Below are positions 55,730 through 64,000 of a stretch of DNA of 64,000 nucleotides, piece by piece. The stretch comes from Podospora pseudoanserina. Its lineage: Eukaryota; Ascomycota; Sordariomycetes; Sordariales; Podosporaceae. The stretch is from NCBI RefSeq assembly GCF_035222485.1, contig NC_085923.1, positions 3,100,001-3,164,000 of the forward strand, given 5' to 3'. A model generated the notes under the pieces. The model saw only the letters and a list, made by a program, of their open reading frames with translations, was not told where the DNA came from and did no database searches. The position numbers and the translations under genes were made by a program. Within the stretch, counting starts at the first letter, position 1, and the number at the start of each line of letters is the position of its first letter.

Positions 55730-57835
55730 GAGTAAATATGTGCCCAGATCTAACAACCCTGGGAGAGGTTGCTGACAGGTCGATGCTGGAATGGTGAAGA
55801 GGTGAGGTGGAGGGGCAAAAAAGAAGAGAGGGTTTAGTAGAAAGCAGAAAAGTTTTTGATTGAGAGTCAGTTCCCGAGGATGTGAATGCCAGTAAGAACT
55901 TTGGAGCTTGCTGCAGGGCTGATAGAACCGGTGCCTGTGTATTGCGGGCCTTTGCCGCTCTGACCAGAGGCTGCTCAATCTCCGACGACAAGAAGCGACC
56001 GGCGGCAGCAGTGGTATCTGAATTCACTGCCTCTGTCGACAAAGGAGGCGCCGGGAATGCAGTGAAGCCTGGTGTTTGATGGTTGCAGCACTGGCTCGGC
56101 TGGCTAGCTTGACTTGACTTGACTGACTGACTGACTGACTGACTGACTGACTGACTGACTGACTGACTGACTGACTGACTGACTGACTGACTGACTGACT
56201 GACGACTGACTGCGCGGTTTCGGCCCTTGGGATTCGTGGAACCGGAGACTGATTCTGAGAGGCAGATAGGCAGGTGGTCGAAGCTCAACAGACGAATACC
56301 TTAATCCGGCAGACACTGACTGGGAAAGAGAGAGACAGAGATAGATAGAAAGACAAGAGACAGAGAAAGCAAGACGTCACAAACAGGCGGGGAAGGTGTG
56401 CAGTGTGAGGCGGGAGATGGGTGGTGGAGGTGTTGGTGGTGGTGGTGGTGGATTGCAACGGTTGTAATAAGTAAATTGTTGGATTTACCTGGCTAATGAA
56501 GAAGAGGAAGAGGAAGAAGTTGACGACGGATAGGATGAGGGAGCAGCGGCGGATGGCTTGTGGGAGGCAGGAGGAGTTGCAGAGGAGGCAGTCACGGTCG
56601 GGGACGAGACAGATGACACCGACGACACCGTGGGCAGGTGTGCTGGATCGTTATCGAGAGCCGATCTGGACCGCGAATTTGCAGAGCGTCGTTCTGCCAT
56701 GGATTACGCCATGGGGAGGCTGGCAGGCGGCGGTTCGGATGGGAGCGATTTGGGTTATTGTCATCAGCTTATTATGTGAATATAGTCGGCACCAGCCACA
56801 GCAGCAGCGGATGATGGCGGAAGGTGGAAGGAGATTCTTCGCTTCTTCCTGGGTGGAGGAGGCGGAGATGGTGGCCGGTGGAGATGATGCTTTACGGAGG
56901 TGAGAGGGCGATTGTGTGTGCTGGACCCCGTCCTTAGCGGCTCTTTAGCCCATCTAGATCCTTGTCAGCGCGTTCTTGGCCCGTGACGACCCAGAGCACG
57001 GACCAACGAACGCCGCACCGGAAGGCTGGGTGCATCTCTGGGAATGGGCATTCACATTGGGCATCTACAGAAGATCTCCAGGCACATGTTTTCGTATCAT
57101 GTAGCTAGTATAAAGCATGATTCAAATCCTTGCTCTCACCAACACACGGAGACAGTATATCTTGCCCGCTTGTCACAAGAGCCTGGCGACTACTCGCGTG
57201 TTTTGCAAATAGTTTGGTGCCACATGAGAAAAGGTTCCAACATAGACACACGCTCGTGTTGCAATGTTTGTCATCCTCGGGCTTGAAGACAGAAAACTAC
57301 GGGCTATTTTTCTGAGCCAAGATGTCCAACGGGTGGGGATATTGCTCCCAGAGGAGTGTTTGATCAATGTTGGGTCGGACGAGGGCTATCTTTGGCACCG
57401 CGACCGTAACTGTGTCTCGAAGCATGATACCATTCATGACGAAGAAAGACACATTATCCTTGATCATGAGATACGGATATTTGAAGAGAAAAGTCTGCGG
57501 TGAAAAGAATGCATCCGTCCAGTATGACAAAGACACGGTCAGACGATTAGAGGTTCGCTGCCTCTGATGTCACTGTTGTTCCAGCGGCGAGTTTAATTGA
57601 TCCCCGCGCCACAGGGGTGTCGCGGGTATGCCGACGCCCCACTAAACGCGTCTTGGGGCACGCTCTGCCCAAGTTAACGCGCGGCCAACATCCAGACCTC
57701 CAGCTACATTGGGTATCAGTCAGTCACTTGCTTATGAACCCACCATTGCCAGCTCGATTCCGTTGAAGATGAATACGGATACAAGCGACTGAATCAACCG
57801 TACTTTGAACCTATATCTGACTGAGATTTCGCCAA
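55730..57835. other. Divergent intergenic region between ufd4 and the PUA-like gene
   Basis: 2.1 kb. It holds the (ACTG)n tract and a minus-strand frame at 56700-56485 (MAERRSANSRSRSALDNDPA... SSSSSSSLA followed by GTAAAT) that could be a non-canonical first exon or an unrelated ORF. The right part (56.9-57.8 kb) has only short overlapping frames. Confidence 0.4.
56113..56204. repeat. Tetranucleotide microsatellite (GACT)n
   Basis: About 92 bp of GACT units, starting with imperfect GACTT copies then about 20 perfect ones. It lies roughly 390-480 bp upstream of the ufd4 start. On the minus strand a frame through it would give a Ser-Gln-Ser-Val repeat, but there is no evidence that it is translated. 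Confidence 0.95.
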
Positions 57836-60772
57836 ATGCCAGCTCAAACTCGCGCGCGGGCAACACCCGCTGCGCCGGCATCAGGAGTCTATGAATCAAC
57901 ACCCACTGCTCGTCAAGTCCAGTTTCCTCCTCGAAGGCGAAATGTCCGAACATATGGTCGCACCTCGACTCCCACGGGAATGTCCCGCCTTTTGCGCCAG
58001 CAAACACTGACCCAGCTCGATTATGTACAGCAAACCCCACCACCGGCGGACCTACGAGTGGAAGATGAGGAGGATGAATTACCCAGAACAGTGCCCAGGG
58101 CAGCGCCAAAGCCGAAGAAACAAAAGCAGACTCGTGGCAAGAGAAGAAAGACACTGGGCGATGCACCGAGTTCGACCTTGCATACCCAAACCATGACCCA
58201 GATGTATTCCATGACGACAAAGGAGGAGCAGGATAACGAGCTGCGTATCGAGAACTCTCAAGACGAAGGTGATGAGGATGAGCTGGGGCTACCACAGCTG
58301 CCATCAGCTAGCATAATGAAAAAGGAACGATCTCCGGAGAAGAAAGCACCAAGGACGGCTTTGTCCGATCCGCAGACCCCCTCAACCAAGCGCATCAAAG
58401 TCAATCTCGATGAAGTTCCCTCGTCCCAGCCAACACCATTCACTCCCATGCTCGCAAAGTACACACTGGGCTCTGTACTCTCTCCGCTTCAGGATAAGTC
58501 CACCAATGTTGATGCTCCAGCTCCTACCGTGGAGTCGGTGACCAAACGCCCTCGAGATCTGGTTATCGAAGACAGCTTCAGCCCAGGCGGAGGGCTCCCC
58601 TCCTCATCGTCAATGCTGGAGGGAACTCCTGAACAGGCGAGGTCGTCCCAAAAGAGGAAGAGGCAGCCCCTGGCCGAAATATCGCTCCCTAGTATGGAGC
58701 TTGGACATGATGACAATTCCACTACTGAGCCCACCCCAACGAAGAAGAGCTGCCGAGAAATACCAGACTCCGACGACGAGCTGGCGAGCATTAGTTCAAC
58801 ACCGTTCCAGACTCCCCAGAAATATCAAGGGACGGTTGGTGAGGCGGGATCTGGTTCTAAGCTGCGATACCCCGGTGGTGTTCCCAGCAGTGGTCTATCG
58901 AACAAGGAGAATCGGACTCCCCGTTCAGGGCAAAAGAACTCGAGAGATTCCGCCACAAGTGATGACGAAGCGCCAGGGACACCGACACCACCAGATAAGA
59001 GGGTCACGAGATTGTCTTCACAAAAGAGACCGACCACACAACGGTCGTCACAGAGGCGTATGTCACAGAGATCAGCATCTAAAACACCAATACCACAAAA
59101 CAAGGCTTCGGCGCCGGTTGAGCAAGCGCAGGATGACGACTCGACTGCTAGTGAGGATGGGTTGTCAGAATTGTCTTGCACTCCACCCAAGCCGTCAAGT
59201 CCAAGGGCGAAAACACCAACCCCGAGGCATAACAAGGAGCCCAATGTTTTACGGTCTATTCTACGGAAGACTGCTGAGCGAGCTGCCCACACGAGTCCGG
59301 CCAAGGGTGAAGGAGGGAACATGACTCCTCAGTTCCTGACATCAGAGTCCTCAACTGACCAAGGACCCACCACTCCAACCCCTATTCGCAAGACGGTTCA
59401 GATTCAGCTCCCACCGCCACCTTCAACCAGCCTAGGGCAGAGCTCGGAGGGGCAACCACTGCAGGAAGATGATGAGGAAGAAGAGCTGGAAGTCTACAAG
59501 GAGACCCCACAGAAGGTCTACCCTCAGACATGCTCTCCCACGCCCAACCGAGCCGCCCAGCGGATGACACAAGCCAGATCCCAGTTCTGGTCACAAGGCT
59601 GGGAAAGCCAACGTGTGCCCATGAGCGTAATTCGGTCTCTGGGTCCCCAGACTGACCGCACCGACATCGTCATCTCCATCGGTCCTGATACCTTGGAGGA
59701 CATCACCAAAGGCCGTCGCGATCACGAGTTTAGGGAGTATAAATTCCCTCCCACCGTCCTCCGGGTATGGATGTTTGCCACTCATCCCGTGGAGGAGGTC
59801 AAGTATATGGCTGTGCTTGGACCACCGAAGCAGCCGGGAGAGATTGATGAGGACAGTGGCTACAACGGAAACGCAGAGTTTAATGCCGGGGAGACCAAGT
59901 TCAAGTGGGCGTATGAGTTGGTGCAGGTTTATCGGTTGAACAACCCGGTGCCGTTGGAGGATATGGAAGAGCACGGGATGGGGAAGGGGGCGCCGGTGAG
60001 GTGGCATTATTTGCCGCCTACGGCGGTGGGGCAGCTGATGGCTAACTTGAGGAATGCGTTGTTTTTGGAGCCGGGACAGGAGGTGCCGGAGGCGGAGCAG
60101 TTTTTGAGGGATGGGTATCAGGCGGTGGAGGAGGTGGAGGAGGAGGAGGAGGAAGAGGGGGACGAAGAAGAGGAGACACAGGGAACAACTGGGGTGACGG
60201 TATCACAGCAGTTGGAGCAGCAGCTGAGAAGCGATATCATTCAGTCGACGCAGATGGTCAAGACAAAGAGCGTCAGTGTTCTTGAGGAGGACGATGACTT
60301 GGAGTATCTCAACGATGATACTGTCATTCCCGCCAGTCCAGAGCAGACACTCCCGCCGATGCCAGTCACTGATTTCGCCCGGCCAAGTGCACCGCGATCC
60401 AGCCAAAGGATCCGGAATCAGCGACGGCCTAGCACACCGTCCACAGTTCGTCGGGTTGAAACGACGAGAAACACCGTCGGTCTGTCTCAGGCGACAACGG
60501 CGAGTAACTACTCTAGCCCTGCTACATCTCCTCAAAAGTCTATGGGGGCATCTGTGCCACGACCTCATATGCCTGGGTCGAGCGAGCTGTCGCTGCCGGA
60601 CTTGGGTGTCGAGATGGACGATGATGGGGAGACCCAGCTGCCCGTGCCGAGGGGAATCATTGCTTCGTCTTCGCAGGTGTTTGGTACGGCGCAGGATAGT
60701 TTGGATTTGGGGATAGGTGCGGAGAATGTGAGACGGCCGCCGAGTGTTATTTATGATTCGGATAAGGAGTAG
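57836..60772 (+). CDS. Nuclear PUA/ASCH-like domain protein, unknown role
   Basis: Single exon, 978 residues from ATG 57836 (MPAQTRARATPAAPASGVYE). The first 580 residues are disordered and rich in Ser, Pro, Thr and Lys, with basic clusters (KPKKQKQTRGKRRK) that look like nuclear localisation signals and many SP/TP sites. One folded region lies at about 585-745 (SQGWESQRVPMSVIRSL, DIVISIGPDTLEDITKGRRD, HEFREYKFPPTVLRVWMFAT, YMAVLGPPKQPGEI, FKWAYELVQVYRLNNPVPLE). The EYKFPP...RVWMYVT-type block followed by a short beta strand and PGEI resembles PUA-like/ASCH/EVE domains, which bind modified nucleic acids. A polyGlu run and an acidic/SQ-rich tail follow. The domain assignment is a resemblance, not a firm call. 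It is divergent from ufd4. Confidence 0.65.
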   Translation: MPAQTRARATPAAPASGVYESTPTARQVQFPPRRRNVRTYGRTSTPTGMSRLLRQQTLTQLDYVQQTPPPADLRVEDEEDELPRTVPRAAPKPKKQKQTRGKRRKTLGDAPSSTLHTQTMTQMYSMTTKEEQDNELRIENSQDEGDEDELGLPQLPSASIMKKERSPEKKAPRTALSDPQTPSTKRIKVNLDEVPSSQPTPFTPMLAKYTLGSVLSPLQDKSTNVDAPAPTVESVTKRPRDLVIEDSFSPGGGLPSSSSMLEGTPEQARSSQKRKRQPLAEISLPSMELGHDDNSTTEPTPTKKSCREIPDSDDELASISSTPFQTPQKYQGTVGEAGSGSKLRYPGGVPSSGLSNKENRTPRSGQKNSRDSATSDDEAPGTPTPPDKRVTRLSSQKRPTTQRSSQRRMSQRSASKTPIPQNKASAPVEQAQDDDSTASEDGLSELSCTPPKPSSPRAKTPTPRHNKEPNVLRSILRKTAERAAHTSPAKGEGGNMTPQFLTSESSTDQGPTTPTPIRKTVQIQLPPPPSTSLGQSSEGQPLQEDDEEEELEVYKETPQKVYPQTCSPTPNRAAQRMTQARSQFWSQGWESQRVPMSVIRSLGPQTDRTDIVISIGPDTLEDITKGRRDHEFREYKFPPTVLRVWMFATHPVEEVKYMAVLGPPKQPGEIDEDSGYNGNAEFNAGETKFKWAYELVQVYRLNNPVPLEDMEEHGMGKGAPVRWHYLPPTAVGQLMANLRNALFLEPGQEVPEAEQFLRDGYQAVEEVEEEEEEEGDEEEETQGTTGVTVSQQLEQQLRSDIIQSTQMVKTKSVSVLEEDDDLEYLNDDTVIPASPEQTLPPMPVTDFARPSAPRSSQRIRNQRRPSTPSTVRRVETTRNTVGLSQATTASNYSSPATSPQKSMGASVPRPHMPGSSELSLPDLGVEMDDDGETQLPVPRGIIASSSQVFGTAQDSLDLGIGAENVRRPPSVIYDSDKE

Positions 60773-61417
60773 GATTGGGATCTGTTATTGCTAGGGTCAT
60801 CTTTTGTGGGGGTTTTCAGTGAAGAAGGATAATAATGGGGAGGAGAAATGGGTGGGTGAGGTATTGGGATACATTGGCTGATAGCAGTCTGGCTGCACTG
60901 GCATGGTAGGGCATTTACCAATTAGACGATGAGGGACACGGGACTTACGGTGTATATTGTAATTAGGGGGTTGGCCGTTTTGAAGATGTGCTCTATGGAA
61001 TTTGACTTGCAAAGTTGGGTTTCTCTGTGCTGATATGTTTCCAGTATGGTCTCCTATACTCCGTACATAACCCTGATAGGGTTGAGTGCTGGCGCATTGG
61101 TGGCGCACGGACCGTAGCTTGTGACGGTGTTCCAACTGGACGACTCCGCTGGACTGCCGTTCCGCCTCAAGCCTCGACGAAGCTCCTTGCTACACACTCG
61201 CGGAGGGAAGCTTTTTATCGTATTGAAACTGCCTGTATCTGCTTATAGAATTGCTTTATTTCCAGCTCCCGCCGGGCACCACATCATCGCGACACCGCTC
61301 TCCCCCGAACCATGACCTGGCGATCTCGCCATCAAACGCTGTCGCCGCCCGTTCGTTGATGAGCTGCCCCCCTGGTCCGACGCTTGACGGGAGCGCTACC
61401 CCGCCGCCATCGACGAC
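60773..61417. other. Intergenic, Sec3 promoter
   Basis: 3' flank of the PUA-like gene and the Sec3 upstream region. CT-rich leader-like sequence just before 61418. No other feature seen. Confidence 0.45.
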
Positions 61418-62781
61418 ATGCCCATGAACGGTCGCGAGATGACACGGGCCGAGTTGTTTGAGGATGAGAAGAGGAGGATCGTCGAAAGTTGCTTCAGCAG
61501 ACGCGACGAAGACGGCTCCTGTGAGCTTCCCCTTGTGTTGCCGTCCAGACCGGCAGCTCTTGATAGCTTCGAGTCAGTGCTGGACTTGCCATGTGACCAT
61601 TGCTGACCCTCCATCTGTCTGCATCAGTGCTCGAAACATACATTACACACATCAAGATCACAGAGTTCCAAACTTCGCCCACAGCACCGCCAGCACCCAA
61701 CGCGAGAACCCCTAATGCCGAGAAGCCGCGCGTCATCATCGTCGGCGTGCGCAAGTCTGGCCGAGTACGCGTGCACAAATCAAAGGAAAACCCAAACGGA
61801 ACATTCTCAATAGGCAAAACGTGGTTTCTCGATGACCTCTCGGCGATCGAATCCTTCACCAACTGTACATACAACAACGACTACCAAGCATGGGCGGGAG
61901 ACGTGGGCTTTGTGGTGACGCTTGGAAAGCCGTACTACTGGCAGGCCCAGACGGACAAGGAAAAGAAATTCTTTATTGCAAGTCTAATCAAGATCTATGC
62001 CAAATACACGGGTGGTCGCATGCCGACCTTGACGGGTTTTGATCAGCGCGAACTTGATCAAGTGTTGGGTGGCGCACAGGCACCCCGAAGACAGGAACGA
62101 CAAGACCGACCACCTCCCCGTCCGAGCCTCCCCGATTCTGCCCCCAGCAGCGCCAACAACTCGATCTCGTCTCTTGGCTATAATGGAAGGGAAATGCTCA
62201 ATGCCCAGGCCACACCAGCCCTTGCCCCCACATACCCAGAACGGATGCCCTCGCGTGGCGCGCTTGCGCCGAATGGAAGAGCTTCACCAGTGCAAAGCGT
62301 CGACTCGGGCCGGCCGAGTCAAGAGCTGCCTACCCTTCGACGGCTAGCATCCAACAATAAGAGCCAGGACTCAGTGGTGGCCTCGTCTGTTGCGCGGAGC
62401 GAAGGGGCCAGCAGCTTCAGGCCAGGATCGAGAAATGGGCCGGGCTCTAGCTATGGCACCCCTGAGGCGTCACCCGCACCTCCGTCTCTGGATGAGAGGC
62501 CGCCGGAGAGGAGAAGACCTCCCATGGATCCGTTGCGGCCGACGCAGGTCGACAGAGATTTGGTGCCGGCTCCTTTGAACAGCCCTGCGGCGCGTATTCC
62601 ACTTCCACCTCGGAGTCAGGACCGCATGTCCCCCCGCAAGAATTCGGTGAGCAGACGGGACCCGACACCACTTCGGATGGACCAGAGACCTGTAACACCA
62701 AAAGAGATCTCGAGAGCAGGCACGCCAGTGAGTGCGCCCAGTCCGGCACGTGTCCCAACACCGCAGACTGCCAGCCCAGCA

Positions 62782-62818
<37 letters not shown>

Positions 62819-64000
62819 GTGCCGTGCCGGCTGCTGTCCCCACGCCTCCACCTGTGCCAGCCGAGGAACCGACGCCAGAGGCACCCAAGACCCCCGTGGA
62901 TGACGAAGAGAAGCCTGGTGTTTTTGGAATCAAGTCCAAGAAATCTAGAGGAGAAATCGCCGGTGCGATCTGGAAGGCTGCCGCGGCCGTCAGTGCGTTC
63001 AAGCCCAGACCGGGCGGTGCAGCAGAGCGACTGCGTCAAAACCAGAACAAGAGCAATGACGGGCCAGACGGTATCACGAGCGTTGTGCCGGCGCCTCCCA
63101 AGCCCATCCCGGTGAAGACTCCGGAGCCGATTGTTCTCGAACCACCCCCCACGGCGGCCGACAGGGGATCCTCTGCCACTACTGCGTCTGGCATTCCCGA
63201 GCTGAAAGTCACGGGCTCAGACCCCAACAGCCGACCGGATAGCATTGTCGCCTTCAAGGAGAAGAAGGAGGAGGTACCAGAGGAACCGCAGCGGTCGGTC
63301 GTGGCGGGGAACGATGTCAAGTACCTGGCTACTTTGGGGATTGATCCATCGATTCTGGACGGCAAGACGTCCGAGTTTGCCAAGTGGCTGGATTACTTTG
63401 GGTGGGTGCCGGGCGAGCAGATGAGGCAGAGGAACTTTGAGGAGATGAGGGCGGATCTGGACAGGGAGATGGGCAAGGCGCAGGCGGGGGGGTGGCTGGC
63501 GAGGTTTCAGGAGGAGGATGAGAGGGTTGATGCGATCAAGAGGGGGATCGATCTTGCGATTGGGGAGTGTGATGAGCTGGATAATTTGTTGACGCTTTAC
63601 AGCGTTGAGTTGTCGGTGAGTTTTTCTGTGGTTTTGGAGAGGGTTGGTTGGTTGGTTGCTGACACTTGTGGTAGACACTCTCGGATGATATCGCCTACAT
63701 CGAGGCGCAAGGCCAAGGTCTGCAGGTGCAGGCTGCCAATCAGAAGCTTTTGAGAAAGGAACTCGAGTCGCTGTTGGAGACCTGCGCCATCAGCGAGGCC
63801 GACCTGGAGGCGCTCAAGTCGGCGCCGCTGGAGCATGCCGCCGGGGTGGAGGAGATCGAGACCTCGTTGGTCACGCTGTTCAAGGCCATGATCAAGATTG
63901 ATCCCACGATGGGCAACAGCGAGGGGAGGAGGAGCGAAGACGGGAGCAGTGCGGACCAGTCACTTGGCTTGGACGAGAATTACGGCCAGATGCGGATCGT
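61418..64000 (+). CDS. sec3: Exocyst complex component Sec3 (partial, runs off the right edge)
   Basis: Exons 61418-61520, 61628-63615 and 63675 to beyond 64000. The introns (107 and 59 nt, GTGAGC...CATCAG and GTGAGT...GTGGTAG) keep frame, giving EDGS-LLETYITHIKI and SVELS-TLSDDIAYIEAQ. ATG 61424 two codons on is an alternative start. The N-terminus (MTRAELFEDEKRRIVESCFS) and the following block (RVIIVGVRKSGRVRVHKSKE, GTFSIGKTWFLDDLSAIESF) form the Sec3 PIP2- and Rho-binding PH-like domain, about residues 40-175. A long Ser/Pro/Arg-rich disordered linker follows, including an Ala-Pro repeat (62780-62820), then the start of the helical exocyst core (KYLATLGIDPSILDGKTSEF). Sec3 marks sites of exocytosis at the plasma membrane and tethers vesicles with the other exocyst subunits. 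About 772 residues are in the window. Confidence 0.93.

Noticed and set aside
56113-56204. Could the regular repeat be a CRISPR-like array?
   Set aside because: It is a simple tetranucleotide run without spacers, in a eukaryotic genome.
56104-56316. Ser-Gln-Ser-Val repeat protein on the minus strand
   Set aside because: It is the (GACT)n tract read through; it lies in the ufd4 upstream region with no independent support.
56485-56700. Possible first exon (MAERRSANSR...) with donor GTAAAT upstream of ufd4
   Set aside because: No acceptor that joins it to ufd4 in frame could be shown, and MSFRVTRSRAA at 55729 is a typical family start. Kept only as a remark.
57264-57536. Overlapping frames on both strands (57264-57503 plus, 57297-57536 minus)
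   Set aside because: Each is the mirror of the other and neither has a domain or splice context.

Overview
This window is from a filamentous ascomycete, most likely a sordariomycete (Sordariales-like). The evidence is short GT-AG introns (about 55-105 nt) in compact genes, fungal proteins (Zds1, Ufd4, Sec3, Ncr1/NPC1, a Cue2-type Smr protein), dispersed LTR/gypsy and pogo relics, and heavy RIP-like mutation of the repeats. All calls come from reading the sequence; no searches were run.

Layout. Positions 1-9735 are two copies of one Ty3/gypsy chromovirus family. They are so heavily C-to-T/G-to-A mutated that CpA and TpG are nearly absent. The left copy (+ strand, 3' LTR ending near 4893) has inserted into the right copy (- strand, 5' LTR at 9314-9735). 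A pogo/Fot1-type transposase relic follows (about 9870-10858). Positions 10.9-16.1 kb are a gene-poor accessory strip with a polyQ hypothetical gene, two paralogous acidic-tailed final exons, a broken gene and a solo LTR of the same chromovirus family.

From 16.1 kb to the right edge the window is ordinary euchromatin. In order it holds: PARG (-), a Rei1-like zinc-finger protein (+), an ICMT-family methyltransferase (-), an unknown gene with a frame break (+), NPC1/Ncr1 (-), a CUE-Smr protein (-), an amidase (+, two compensating frame breaks), Zds1 (+), a degenerate metallophosphoesterase-RGG protein (+), COQ5 (-), a small membrane protein (-), branched-chain ketoacid dehydrogenase E1-alpha (-), a small secreted cysteine-rich protein (+), the HECT ligase Ufd4/TRIP12 (-), a nuclear PUA/ASCH-like protein (+), and exocyst Sec3 (+, running off the edge).

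The genes are separate eukaryotic transcription units, not a cluster or pathway. Several have household roles: NPC1 in sterol export, COQ5 and BCKDH in mitochondria, Ufd4 in ubiquitination, Sec3 and Zds1 in polarity and secretion. I see no clear new multi-gene system. The most interesting points are the nested RIP-degraded repeats with a tRNA-like relic and a sharp RIP boundary, the paired acidic-tail genes, the apparently inactive phosphoesterase fused to an RGG tail, the unusual PARG signature loop, and a set of single-base frame breaks, mostly in homopolymer runs.
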